Of a stretch of DNA of 64,000 nt, positions 21,906-36,900 are shown piece after piece. Location: NCBI GenBank assembly GCA_947561715.1, contig OX387205.1, positions 15,071,001 through 15,135,000 of the forward strand. Direction: 5' to 3'. The stretch is from Ascidia mentula. Its lineage: Eukaryota > Chordata > Ascidiacea > Phlebobranchia > Ascidiidae. The stretch's first letter is position 1; each line of letters begins with the position of its first letter. The notes below the pieces were generated by a model. The model saw only the letters and a program-made list of their open reading frames with translations, was not told the origin of the DNA and did not search any database. The translations under genes and the position numbers were made by a program.

Positions 21906-24900
21906 TCACCACTCGTTGTTCCAGTTCTGCAGATAAAACGTGAAGATTTTATTAAATTTCCACACCCACAAGTTCATGATATTTTTAACAGCAGCGCTCC
22001 TGGCTAAAGGTTTATTTCCATGCAGCCAACTTCAACGATCTTTCCGCATTTAAATGCATATTTTTTGCATCGTGGTTTGAATACAAGAAATTCTTGACGA
22101 TAAGCTTAAAGATTTTTCTCTTAAAATTATCCAACAGAAATTTATTCACACAAATGTTCAGGTGTAAGTGGTGGCTACATGATATTTCTGACAGTTTAGT
22201 TTCAAATTGTGTCGATAATTGTCGGTAATGGAAACTTGTCAAAACGTTTAAACCGGAAGGAATATGGGTTTGAAAGTTTGTTGTAAATTTTCAATTTTAC
22301 CTGTGAATCTCCGTCGATTCCGTTCTGTCCGCTTATCAGGGTGCGCGCGTCACCTGCGATGGAAAAATAGGAGGTGAATTTAATTCCTGCTGTCATGTTT
22401 AAACATTCGCACGGCTTCTTCCAACACAAATTTACCAGTGCCTGCTTTATCTACAAATTATGTCCAAACAAGTTAGAAGGAAAATATTTCGCCTGTTAGA
22501 CATCAACTTATTGAAATGCGTTTTAAACAGCCACAGTTAATATTTCAGATGGGTTTAAACGAACATTTAGTTAAAACTGTGCTAGGTTGAATGAAGATTG
22601 TACAAAACAACATTTTAAGAAGTTAACATTTATAGGCAAATATCTCAAACTCAAAGCTGAGTAGACCCGGATTAAATGCAAGACATATTCGACTCACCGC
22701 CATTGATTTGTTGAAAGTTTGGTTGACAAGTTCCACCATGATCCCAACCACCAGAGCCGGCACTCTGTCCACCATAGTTGTTCGTCATCATACCTCGCAC
22801 TACGTAATCACTACTCCCACCCTCGAAATATGGGGGAATCCCATCATTCCCAAACCCCCCTGTGTGTTGTTGATGGTCGGTGTGGAGGGGGTAGGAATTA
22901 AGATCGGCAAGCTGGTGGTGCTGTTGCTGCTGCTGCTGGTTGCCGTGGTAACCGCCGTGCTGCATGCCGCCGTGTGATTGGTTAGTCGCGTCGTTTTGGG
23001 CGGGAAATGGTGATTGGACGTTGCCATAGAGACTTGCGTTGTTATGGGGATCCTGTGGTAAAGATGTGTTGGGGAATGATGAGATAATGCGTTGAGTTAA
23101 AACCACTTTAGTGATTTGGTCAAAAAAATTACTGACAAAGTTTCAAGTACATAATCACGTGACTCAAATATTCATAAAACATTTCAACACTTTTTTGAAA
23201 TATTTCCGATCTATTTCTTGTTTAAATAAAGAAAAAAAAATCAAAATGAAAGCGGTTTCGCTCCAGTCGCGCCGATACATTATAGATTTGGAATTCTGGA
23301 CAAGGATTGTCTCGCCATGCAATAAGCCCGGAGCGGACGAACTATTTGTGGAACCACGCCTCGATGCTAGTTCCAGTTATTATGACGCAACAAACGATTT
23401 TCGAACGCGATCGGGTGCACACGAGACTATGGAAGTCGAAACTTCATTTTAGCTTTCAAAATGCAAATTCGAATTTCTACGATGAAAGTTTGATGAAATT
23501 TTAACTCAGAATAATTTAAGTTGCGAAACAGGAAACCAGTTGTGAATCGTACGGAGTCCAACTGCTTCATCATCTCTACCACATCTGTGACAACTACGCT
23601 TTTAATCTTGTTTTTTTAACTTTTACAATATCGTGGGAGGTTGCATCTAATGTTGGTGCGGGCGGAAATTGCGATATTTTCACACAAAATATTTTCCTTA
23701 TCTCATGACTCAGGGCTGGTGGGAAAACATTTGAAGATTTTGATGGAATGCAAAATGAACTGTAACACCTCCAGGTTTAAATGTCGTGAATATCGCCCAA
23801 CGGCACTTTCACGGTTTTATCGCGTCGAGTTAAAGTTGACTTCTTACGCAGAACGAACACGCGTTTCAATGTCAAAAGGTCACACGAAAATCTTACAGCT
23901 GCGTGAGAACAAAAAAGCCACTAACGCAATTTGTGTCTAGGTGGACATTTACATGCAAGAGAAAAGTTTATGAACCGCTGTGTGTGTCAAATACCTCAAA
24001 GTACATGTCGTAGATTTTAACTGATTGAAACAAGGTGTTTGTAAATTGCTACAGGCGATACTGAGCGTCAAGCTTGTAAAAAACTACCGAAGTAAAAAAA
24101 TCATACTATACGCATTAAGCTCAGATACACTGTGCCTGCTAGATTGCCAGCTAGATCAGTGCCACAGTCACCAGCTACACTAATGAGACCTTGCTACAGC
24201 GAAACGTTTTTCCATGCACTGATTAAAACCCTAACGACGTCACTCGTAAATTCCCACAATACCCATGAAGTTAGTTTCAGCTTCACTTTAAAACAAACCT
24301 TCTGTTGGTAGAGGTTGAGTTGTGGGTGCGAACGTTGGTACAAGGATTGTTGTTGAGTTTGTTGTTGTTGCTGTTGTTGTTGTTGTTGTTGCTGCCAACT
24401 CAAGTCGTTGCCAACATATCGCGATACTTCTGATGGCATGAAGTAAGGGGGAACCTGGTAACGTGTCTGCATCTGATTGGCTTGGAAGTTCCGGTGTTGA
24501 ACCTGTGTGAATATAAAATATGAGCTTGATTGTTCGTGAATCTCAAGGTCGAAGGATTTAGGCAATCTTAAATATTTAAACTGGAAACAACGCAGACGAA
24601 TGCAGGATATCAACATGCTGGGGTCAGTGGAAAACGTTTAGTAAAAACAATTAAGGTTGGAATTTTGGTCAAGAAGAAGTCAACATTATTTGTTAACCTA
24701 ATGATCTCAATACGACAGCTGTGATCGGCAAGCAAGGACACGTGAAACACTGCTGCGATATATTTAAACAAGCCGGTCAACTAATTCCTCCCAGCGATAT
24801 AATATAAAGAATGCAGTTTACCGGTTGGAAGGGATTGTTTCGCATGTGCCCCCCACCAAGATGGGAACCAATAGGAGGAAGGCTGCTGTTATGTTGCTGG

Positions 24901-27900
24901 GGTCCAACTACTCCTACGCCCCCACTACCCCCTAAATGACTCCCTATTGGGGCTTGTGGGGCCACACGGGTGGGGTTGGAGGGTTGGGTGAAACGATTAA
25001 CACTTGGGGGCAAACGCCCAGGGGGCATCTGGGGATTTTGTTGGGTGAAATGTGGGGTTATAGTGTTGGTCTGGGGAATTTGTTGTTCGATGTTCCTGGA
25101 CTTCAAACCTTCGGTCTCAGACGTGGCGACCTGTGGGCGGAAATACAGAGGTTTCAGATGCATGGAATGTGAGGATCTGGATTCCAAGCTGTAGATAATG
25201 ATCTGGTCTTTGCTACCCTTTCCCTAATACCACAAATACTATGTTTATCACATCAGGAAATATATTTCTGACTGAAGATACCCACGGGGCGAAACACCAG
25301 GTTGATGCCATGTGCGTTTATTAGATGTAAAATATTTAAATTTACTGCTCTACAAGATTTAACGATAAGTGGTTGGAAATTTAATACAAGCTGAGACTTA
25401 AACTGACGACAAGGTTAAGGTTATGAGACACAGAAGCTCAGGTTTGATGTAAAAACTTTCCAACCCCCAATTACCTGTGGTCGGTTGGCAGTGGAAGTTG
25501 TCACCGTGGCATCTTTAAGCTGGACTGACGCTGACCAATTCGCATCTGAAATTAAACAGAACGTGCTTCATAATACACATTCTCAAACTATTTTTGAAAG
25601 CTACGTTTAAATTTTTGTCCAATATCCAACAATATTCAGTAAATTGAAATTGTGACGGACGTTTAACTTCAGATTCACTCACATTTATTCTGTTCTAGTG
25701 AGTCGATTCCCCCGATCTGAGCCAACGCCAGTTTATCGTATGACCAAATGTTGGTGGGTGGAGGAGGATGGTTAATCTTCCTGTGGTGAGCTCGCTCCTG
25801 AGAAGAAGAACTTAAGTTGGGAAGCAAAGCTCGATAAAATAGTGATCATCCATTTAGTGTTTAAGATTTCTTGGCCTTCAATGAAAACATCATATGTTGG
25901 GCAGATAAACTTAACATAACTATATTGACGTCAATATTGAGTTTTTATAGAAATAATAACCAATGAATTAACAAACCGTTCCAATTGGTCTTGGTTTTGT
26001 GGGTGCTTCCCCGTCATTATTGGGGTTAGAGGGCGATCCTTGTTGGGAACCGACAGGGGATGGGTTTTCAATATTTCCTGAAACAAAATAAGTTCAGCAA
26101 CATAAAAACAACATTCCCAACCAATGAACCAAGATCTTGATAACTTACCAGCTGATGACGTCACACCGATGACGCCATTCTCGACGATTGGTGACTTCAT
26201 GTTGCCACGGTAACCGGGAGCCTTCGACTGGTCCACGTGACCCCGCAGAGGTTCGTCAGGCATCTGTGCCATGCCACTAGGTGGCGCTGGCGTCTGATAC
26301 GGGGAACCTGAAATGACGTCATAATGTGATGACGTGACGTTTAATGTCTAAGTGCAAAACCAGCAAAACTATTCCCAGCTAGTAGTCGGAATCATTGTAC
26401 AGGAAAACATACAGAAGCACTAAGGTTTTGTTGACACGAGTGTCTGATGGAACTCTACTGTGAACACATCTTACCCGATGCTGAATCGCTGTTCCAAATC
26501 GCTGTAGCGGATGGGGTGAAGGAGTTACTGAAGGGTGAGAATGATGGGGTTGGGGTGGGGCCGGTTATAATCTGGCCGAACGCTGAACTCATCCCACCTT
26601 GAAAACAAACGACAGTTAACAAGTTGACCAATAACCATGCGGATGGTTTCGTAAACACCAGAGGGCGCCATTCATGACAACTTACTTGTGACGTTGTTGT
26701 TGTTGACGTAATTGGGGTTCGTTACGTGCACCGGGGTTCTACTCATTGGGGGAATCCCCGTCTGCCCAGGGACGGGTCCCACTCTGTTCTGGGTGGGGGT
26801 TTTCGAGACAGAACTTTGCAGGTTCAACACGGGGGGCTGAGGGGGGCTCAATGCCCTCTGCGCGGAACCCATCATCCCTTGGGTGTCGGTGGGTGAGTGG
26901 ACTTCCCCCGAGGTCATGGGTTCGGCTACAGCCACGTTTTGGCAAATCGACCCATGGGTGGAATTAAGGGGGCTCGGGGGCATCTGACCTTGGGTAGGGG
27001 TCATATTGGGGTGAACTGGTTGGTGTATGGGCGGAATACCCGACCCGACGGGACCAAACGTGGACACTGATGGCCTGGATATTGGAGCTGATGACGTCAC
27101 CTTTGTTGAAACCATCGGGGCCACAGGTTGGACTGGTTTGCTCGATGTCTTGTCTGAAAACGTGGAAATTATTGAGAAACGACATTCAACTTCGGTAAAG
27201 CAGCAAATTCCAATGAACAAATACGTTGCTTTGTGACATGGCTGGTTTACATGAATGTCAACCAAACTTAATGGTCCATTTACACAGTAAACAATTCACT
27301 TATTTCTTAAACGCGCACATTTGCAGTAAAATCTATGATCGTTCAAAACCAACCCGCACCTGATGATTTGGTCACAAACGAAACAATCGGGGTGGTGGGA
27401 ACACTCGAAGCAGCAGATTGTGACGTCACAAAGAGAGCCTTTTTAACCGTCTCGACGGTGGGGAGGGCGGTTGTAGGCGCGACACCTAGTGGATAGAGAA
27501 GTCCATAAAATATTCCCCGTGTAAGATCTCATCTGTTTTTTTATATTTGTGTTACTTACTGGTGGATGGTGTGGTAGTGGATGGTACAGACCACTTGTTT
27601 TGGTTCACAGAACTGGTTGTTGGTGCAGTTGAACTGGTTGCAGATGGTGTGGTTGACCAAGCGGATGGTTTCGCTGATGAGGTTGGCGCGGGAGGTCGAG
27701 GCTGGTTTGCAAAATTACCATCATGTACTACTGGTAGTTTTATGGAAAAGAATGAATATTCTTTATATATTACGCAAGTTTCAAAGCAAATTCCCGCTAT
27801 TACATTTGGTATCGAACTTAACTTTAGGCTACGAAACTGATTAAAGTTTTGAGGAATTTCGTGTAATGGTACAGACCACAGACAAGCATTCGCTTGCAGT

Positions 27901-30900
27901 AATTTCCGCTTTGCTGCAAACGCAATGCGAAGTGCTTTGGGCGGTGTTATTACAAATAACTTGTCTTGCAAAACCGGGAAATCTGCAGCGTTTCTTGGTA
28001 ATGAAAATCCGCTACCATGTTTGCACATACCGAAAAAAGGGTGTTTTCCAAAACGTTTGCAGCGCTATTTATTTGCGAACTGTTCTTCTTTGCAAAACTG
28101 ATTTCCAACTTTAATCAATTTTAAAAAAAACTTCTCAACATATTTCCAACAATGCAATGAAACAGGGCCAATTCCATATGGAAAAGATCGCCCCCTTTTT
28201 AATAAAACGAATTCGCTTTTGGAACTTTTGTTTCAAATTTGCAACGAATGAAAGATATATAAAGTATCAGCAATTCCAAATATCCATCAAAACTGAACAT
28301 ACTTGACTGGAAGCTTGTGCCACAATAGATGGTGGTACAGTCCATGCAGGCTTGGTCGGTATTGGAGCTGCAACCACAGTCATGGGAGGTTTCTGGACAG
28401 GTTGTTTGGCTGCGGCGTTCTGTGCGGCCTGAGCTTGAACCTTGGATATAATAGAGGTGATTTCCTGGTCTGTCCTGTCCTCCTTGATGAGAGCTGTTAT
28501 GAGTTGGTAGGCGTGCTTGATGGAATCAGCGGAACCCCTGGGATATGTGGGATTTGGTTAAGAAACGAATTACTTAAGTCCAGTCTAAAATTATTGTTAA
28601 AGGCATTAACACATGTTCATGCTTTTGTATTTTTAGTGCGAAAATTTCTTTGAGGTCTTCGACAAAGCGAATTTTCACGAATTAAGTTGAGCAGATTGTA
28701 AAAAGTTAAATAATTTGAACATTCGCCATGGCTGGTGTGCGGAAAAAATTTAGGACAAACCACATAAAGTTAACATAAATAAACGTGAGTTTGCAGAAGA
28801 AATCGTGTCTTACTTGATGGTAACAGTCCGTTCCAATCCCCCCTTCCTCTGCTTATCGATATCAATGTGAGCAGCCGTAACTTCGCGTATGGCGTTGATG
28901 TTGCTTCCACCTCTACCAATAACTCGGGATATGAGGTTTGATGAAACCATGATTCGTCTTGCACTGAAACAAGTCAAACATATATAGAAACAAAAACTCA
29001 AACAAGAAATATTTACTTCATTTTGTTAGTGAAAACATATTTCTTGTTCGTAAAACATTTTTTTTAATTAGAGGGCTGAATTTAAGTGATACAAAGGGAC
29101 AAAAAGGATTTAAATCCGCCGCAGAAATGTCCAAACCATTCCCATATTGTTTCCATGTTAAAGTTATTAACATCTACGTGTGGACGTAAGGAATTGTTAC
29201 GTCACAAAACTCACGCGTTGCTCGCGAACTTCCTGGATGGCGGAACTTCCTTCCAACCTTCCTCTCGTCTCTGGGATTTCTTTCCTGGACTCGGAGTCGC
29301 AGCGATGTTCCTGTGGCCACTAGATGACACTCGTGAGGTTGGTTTAGCGCTGGTGGACTCAGTGATGTTCGTTGTGTTGCTGTGAGAGAAACACGTTTAT
29401 CATGAACAAAGGAAAAATGTTTAGTATCGATTAATTTCCCATCCATTGTGAGAAAATAGGTTTTTAGAAGAAATAGGCACAAAAGTTGGTCAACCTCACA
29501 CAGGATACGGTAAGTCGTATAACATACCCAACCAAGGGTACTTACCGGGATGTTGGTGTTTGCCGTTGGGTAACGCTAGACCGCTTCATTTTTCGTGAGT
29601 TGCTTCGTGGACTCGACTCACTTCCAGAGCTTGAAACCGGACTGCGGAAAATATCAGGGGCGTTTACCGAAACTGTGCCGGCGCATATTTCATACCATGG
29701 TGGCACTTGTGGAATGCTTCAGGCTTTCTTTGAGTCTATTTCTGTATTTCTAACTTTAAACACCGTTACGTATTGCTGGAAAGAACCGAATTTTCCGTAA
29801 CAACGCGCGATGTTGCGGTAAACAATGGTTTCGAATGTTTCCTACCTCTCCTTGGAATTCTTCTTCCTCTCATCTCGTTTCTTGTCGTCACTCCTCAGTA
29901 CGAAGGTAGTTGTTGTGATTGGGGGGTTGACGGTTTGGGGGGGTTTTGTCTTGTGGATCACCTCGATCAATGCAGGAGCTGCAACAATACAGTGGTTTGA
30001 ATTCACCCTCAGTCACTTTTCATGGTTTGGTTCAGGTTTTTTTGCCACAGAATCACGATTGCAAGATTTTCAGTTCCAGCATTGGGAAAAACTTTGGCTT
30101 TTGCGAATATTTGATCTGAAAATTTCGCTTTCGAGTTAACTCACCAGTTGGAGCAGTACTAGCAACGGAAGTGACGATCTTCGTCAACACCGGAAGTGAC
30201 GTTGCGTTGTAAGTGGCAGTCGAAAGCGGTGGTTCCCCCATGTTAAGTTTTTTAGTTTCCATGACGACTTTGTTGATTTCGTTGGTTTTCTCGATAACGT
30301 CATCGTCGTGGAGATCTACGCGAACACGTGGAACTTTAATATCGTCTACGACTATGACGTAACAATGGGGACTCACCGTCCAAATCATCTTTATCGTCCT
30401 TCTCATCAAACGTCTTCTTGGTGGATCTCTGCTTACGTTTCTCGCGTTTCTTCGCTTGTTTTCGAGCTTGCCGTTCTTTCTTAGTTTTTTCCTTCGTCTG
30501 AACAAGATTGGATCTCGTTACCGTGTGTTAACTCCACAACCACAACCCAATTACTCCTACTCACGGCTCAATACTATTCTGTTTGCAAACAACATTAGCT
30601 TTAAGTTTAATTGCCATATATGTACTTGGACATTGTTGTGGTACAAGTTAGCTGGCTATAAATGCAAGAAATCAGATGACCTGATAGTTGCTGGATTATT
30701 TTATCAAACAGACTCCCGTAATCGCCCCAGACTGCATAACTTATACAGAGATCGTCCAGGAATCACACAATAATATTTTAAGTATTTCTACCTTGAGTGA
30801 TTCCTCCTCTTCGAGTAATTGTGTTGCAACCTTGTTCGCTTCTTGAGCTTGTCTGTCCTTAGCTTGTCCGATGCATTCCATACACTGATGAGATCGTTTG

Positions 30901-33900
30901 AGTAACTCGCGGTCTGTTATAGTGGCGATATATCTCATGCATTCAGCATCAGATGGGAATTGGGAAACTTCCTTGGCAAGCCACTTAACTACCTGTAGTT
31001 GGGGTCGAAAGGAATATTGTTAACAGTAAACTCAATGAAATTGACGCTTCAAGAGAAAATGGAAAAAAATATTTTTGTGATATTTGTGCTTTAAAATAAA
31101 CTTTTTCGAGAAATATTAAAATAAAATGATAAAATGACTTCGCAAACCGTTTTAAAGAAATCTTTATAAAATGCAACTGACTGACAAACATAAATCCGAT
31201 ATACCACAGCTACAGTATAATAAATTGGTTTGTCGACCGCAACGCGTATCTACAGGTTGTCTATCAACACACTAGTTGCATCAACACAACACAAGGTAAA
31301 TCGGTTAAAATCACAGCGAATTATCGAACAACCAGATATCAACTTATACCGAACCTGGACATGTCCCTTTCTAAAAGCGGCCATGAGTGGAGTAACACTT
31401 CTATTATCCGCAGCATTCACATCAGCACTCTTCCCAACTAGAAGCATCACAACATCCAGATGACCACCATTACAAGCCAACCACAGGGGAGTGTTTCCCT
31501 TCTTATTTTTCACCTCAACCTGAGCCCCTCTGAAACAGAGTGAACAAAAAGAATGTGAAACACTGGAACTGTTCGTAAAACGCGAATCAACGACGATTTC
31601 GAAATATCAGTTTTAAATAAATAAACGTGGAGGAAGTCAAGCGTGAAATGACGAACCAGAAAGAGATCACGTGATTGTTTCTACGCTAAACAAACACGTG
31701 ACACATATCGAGGTTCGGTTTTAATTCCAGCATTGACCCCAAGATCGGAACAAGAAACATTTAATTCGGGAATTTTTATCGTATTTGTGACGTCATAATA
31801 CCATATACAGACAAAATGATTCACTTTATCTGAAACGAAACGTTTGGCGTTAAGCAAGTGCAGAAGGATAGAGAGTGGTGATTATCCGCAAACAACAACC
31901 TTTATGACGTGGGAAATAAACTTTTGACCCTGCATGAACCTTTCCAGGTAAAGCCCAAGGGTTCAACATTCCCACGAAAAGAATTAAGAGAAAATCATTT
32001 ATAAATATTTGAGTAATGTTTGTTTATAGTTGGGCAGAGAAACATGAACGCCACCAACCTGTTTAGTACAAGTTCACAGAACCTATAATGACCCTTATCA
32101 GCTGCAATGGTGAGCGCTGTATCACGTGACGAAGGGACTGGGGGGGCATTCGGATCCGCTCCTTTGTCCAACAGAACCCGACCAACCTAGAGAAGGTTCG
32201 AAAATAACTTATAACAAAAAATAACACAATATCAGCACTGGGAAACAATCTTGTGACGTAACAAACGTTCTTTGGTGATCACACAATCACCTCACCAAAG
32301 CGTTTGGACATGTTTCTGAAAAATATCGGTATTCTACCGCCACCAAGCGGACAGTGTCAATATTTCCATACACGTGTTGATATTTTATTAATTTGAAACT
32401 ATTTTATTTGCACCAAGATTGTGTGTGGTTAAGTTACAAGGCTTAACATAGGGTAAGAGTGTCCAACTTACCTCAGCATAACCTCCAGATGCCGCTTCCA
32501 TGAGGGGAGTAAGACCGGTCTTTGCTCTGTGTTCAACATTGGCCTTACGATCAACCAACAAACTCACAACCTCATGTCGACCTTGAAAGCATGCCAAGGT
32601 CAACGCCGTGTTCCGGTTCGTCTCGATCTGAAACCACCGAACAATGTGTCATTATGACGTCACACACTACAAACATTTGAAGGCGAGGAACAGTATAATC
32701 TGCCACCTCATGTGAAAACATGGGATTCATATTCCAAGGTCAAACAACGACCTCAACACAATGACGTCAGCAAAACATCAACTCTATTCAAACTCAACAC
32801 TTCCATGGGTAGACACTTAAACCACATCACGGACGGGCGAAACGGGACTTCCCCGTTTCATGCGTGGCTACTCAACATTAGTTTCCACGAAGACTTTGCA
32901 ATATTATAACTCTAATATTTAGTTTGTTTATGCAAAAACGTTGTTACACACTAAGAGCATATTGTTGATTGGTAGATTTGGCAAAAGACCAAGAATTTGA
33001 TACTTTAGGACGTGCGTAGCATTGCCGAAGCACGTGGTGAACGAAACAAACGTTTCGTTGATGGAATATGTTTTGCTTGCTTTTGAAATACCTCTATGCA
33101 ATGACTTGGTAACTATTTTAGTTCAGAAAGAATGATATTTCCAACAAACATGTGTGAAAAGTTTAACAAATCACGAAAACCGGGGAAATCCCGTTTCGCC
33201 CGTCCGTGAGGTGGTTTAAGTGTCAACCACTTCCATGCGGACACGTCATCCCATACGTATGTTCACACGTCATCACCTGTGCGTTAATATCAGCTCCCAT
33301 ATCCAGTAGAAGTTGGACGGCTTGCGTGTGTCCGTTCATCGCCGCCAACATGAGGGGGGAAATACCCAACTTGCTACCAGTCCTATCAACAGAGGTAAGT
33401 TTTGTGTAATTTATATTTCTATGTTTATTGGACTGTGATGTTACGAGTAATTTTGAGAATATTTTTTCACAAAATTAAATGAGTAGATGAAGTTTTTAGA
33501 CTTTGAGAAAATCCTCACCGAGAGTTGATCTCTGCTCCGTGGTTAAGAAGAAGTTTGATGATGTTGACATAACCACCAGAGGCCGCTAGAGACAATGGTG
33601 TATAATCCGATACATTTCTATGTTCCTTGTTGGCGCCTCGCTCCAACAACAACTCAACCACTTCCTGTAAATATTTCAGTTTTTCAGTTGAAGTTTGAGA
33701 TAAAATTAAATGCTTGCATCTTTCAATCTCAAAGACTCCACATTAAACAAGCAAACTGCTTGACATCTTCTTGCCATCAACAAAATAGAATTGAGTTCTT
33801 ACCAGTCTTCCCCCAGAGCAAGCAAGTGACAGTGGAGTATCCTTCGTTCTTTCAGATTGAGCTTCGATATCTGCACTTGCTTCAAGCAATATTGAAACGA

Positions 33901-36900
33901 CCCCAACATGACCAGCAGTGGCAGCCAGGATCAGTGGAGTAAATCCTAAACAACATAAGATATTGAAAATATTTCATCCCAAAAAGATTTTCAAGTAACT
34001 TGGGAGTCTGTGCAAAAAATCATGCGTTTTCAACAAAAAAAATGAAGGTTTAAAACTTTTGCCTCGGAAATTGATTTTTGGTGGAAGATTCACAACAGCA
34101 ATTATTCCCACCTTTCTTATCTCTGTGTTCAATGTTGGCTCCTCTTGCAATCAGAAGTTGAACCAGATCCTCGTGACCTCCAGCACATGCCAAGGTCAGT
34201 GGGGTGTCGTGGTTGCTCTCCGTGTAACCATCAATCTCTAGGTGGGGATAGGGAGCAGGGGGAATTCCCCCAGGTGGGATAGGCATAGGGGGTGCAATGT
34301 CCAATCTTGCATCGACTGAAACATGAAAAATTTGAATACTTTCTGGAGTTTTGCGACATTGTGCGAATGAGCAGGCATTTAGTTAAAGGGAAGATTTAAT
34401 ATTCCAATGAAATTGATGAATATTTGGTAATACGGATATTTGGTAATATGGCAAATCATCACTTAATAAACAACACCAATGACAAAAAGGTAAAAACCCA
34501 AAGTTATGAAAGTTTGAAAAACTGAAAAACGACACAAAACAAAATCCACTTCTAGTTTAATTTTCAGCAAATGTATCTGACATTTGTGGCAAAACATGTC
34601 TCTAATTTTCACATCTACAACCTTATTTGTGATGAAAACATATTCATAAACTGACCATCATTGGGAGATGGATGTGAGAGTTGGGTGCATGGGTGGTGGA
34701 CGCACTGACAAAATGATTCTTCAGAGTCTTTAACAGCTTGTGGGAGGGAACCAGAAGATCCTGTGAACAACATGGAAATGAGTCAACTTTCTGTATTGAA
34801 AGAATCTTGAAACTTTCAGTAACTGATAATAAATGCCAGTGTAAAATATGCAACCATCAAAAAATATACAAATTAAATAAAAACATTGAACAGAAAACTT
34901 TTAAGGTCTTACCGTTGTTTAGTTTATGCAATGGTTGATTAACTTTGCCTGCGTTGGGGTGGAGATTCGATGGGCCGGAAACCTATATAAGAAAGTAAAT
35001 ATTTAGTTAAACCAAAATAAAATTAACAATTAAAATATTTTACCTCAGATTGTAGAAAAGGTTGAACTCCTGCAAGAATAGAAGAAAATTATTAAATGTT
35101 AATGGTTTAGAAAAACACATAAAAATTTCATTTGGTATCATTTTCACCTTTAGACTTGGGATGATCTGAAGGGGAGATTGACTGGTTTGGTTCCTAAAAC
35201 ATATTTGTGTAAATTGACTAATTATCAACAAAAATGGAATGCCCTTTAACTTCATCATAATTAGGTACAAAAAATTGAAGCAGACTTTCCAAACACTACT
35301 ATGTTCATCATCAGTGCTAGAAAAGTCTTCTCATAACTAATATTATATTTTTCCTATATTAGACTGGGGGAATTGAAATAATATTGTAACTTACCTGTAT
35401 CTGATTACTGGTTGTGTCTTCTCCATCTGGTTTACCTGCAAATAATGAACAGAAAAATTTAAAACTGATCATGGTTTTATGACAACATTGTATTGAACAT
35501 GATTTGCAAAATAACTTTTCACACAGAAAATTTCAGGAATTTTCATTAGTTAGTGGGGTGCACATTTTCCCACCTCTCTGAGATGTGCTTGCTTCCGCTT
35601 GCTTCATGTCCATATAATGTTGCTTTAACTGTTGTTGTGTTTTCAACTGCAATTCCCTTTCAACCTGTAAAAAAATTCCTTTGAATGTCAGTCTACTTTT
35701 TGTCTTTAAACACCAAACAAACATATCAAATTTACATAACGGACCCAGGAGTAGCACACTATGCAAGGAGCCTGTATCATTATTCACCTTTTGTAATTCT
35801 TCCAAAATCTTCTGTTTCTTAAGAACTTGTTCTTCCCGGGTTTTGTATAACTCCTCAACTTTTTCCTTCGTCAGTTGATCGCTCTGAAAACATTTTGACG
35901 ATCACAGAAAATTATATGGTTTGAAATTTATTTATCAGCAATATAAATACATGGGGTGGTTTTGTACGAAGTTGTGTTAAGTATTGAGACATGGTTGGAA
36001 AATTACCTGCATCATTTCAATATTTTTAAGTTGTGCATTTTTCTCAATGGCTTCCTTAATTCTTTGTTCCAGTTCAGTCAGCTTTCCTTGGGCTTCTTCT
36101 ACGATCGATTCCGCTGTGCGAGTTTTACCAGCTGCATAAAAATAATGGTTAGAAAGTTCTGAGCTCCAGACTTCATGACAGATGTGATGACAAATATAAA
36201 AAAATTTGTATTTCTAACGTTGTGCCGACATCACAAATGTTGACTATTTGCAAGAATGTTGGCAGAGTCACCAATAATCCATAATAATAAAAAGTCAAAA
36301 TATAGTTCTACATTATTTTCATGTCATTTATTAAACATTTCATGTTCTTAATTAGATGAGTTTGGTTTAGAATCCCACCTGCTGCATCATCAGCCATGGA
36401 TTGGAGAAATTTCTCGACAGTAAACGCGACGTCTTTGTCTACGGCAAGTTTAGTATCAGGTGGTAGATGGTCAGCTTGGGATAGGAGGTTGCCTTGTTGG
36501 ATTAATTGGGTGACGAGGGCAGCTGTTTAACAAACCAATTGTTACAGAGACATAATGACAAAATACTGGGGTTAAATAAGTTTAAAACAAAACAGGCTGA
36601 TTTCTTTTTTTGAATTAACATAACAAATTCAACTAGCATTACCTGTATCTTAACTTAAGCCTGTGAAAATTTTTAATCAAAAACTGATAAGAATTGGCAT
36701 AGAAATCATACTTGTGGCTTTCTCGTTTCCTTCAGGCAGTTTTAGGTCACCAGGTGGCAGTAGATGCTCCATAACTTCCGGAAAATGGTCGCAACCACTC
36801 GCGAGCGGGAGTTGGGGGGCTTGGTCAGGTTCTTGAGGGGGAACCACCATGGGAAGGGACTGGGTCGGGACTCGTGGAGTGACTTGTTCGGGGGTGGGTG

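Noticed and set aside
24936..25194. Two plus-strand frames of 74-78 residues
   Set aside because: Antisense to the ANKHD1 exon 25130-24822, whose phase and family context are clear.
25271..25297. CTGAAGA...GGGGCGAAAC read as a hammerhead
   Set aside because: Stem II has an unpaired base next to the core and no stem I or III with the needed U-H junction; kept only as a weak relative of repeat family B.
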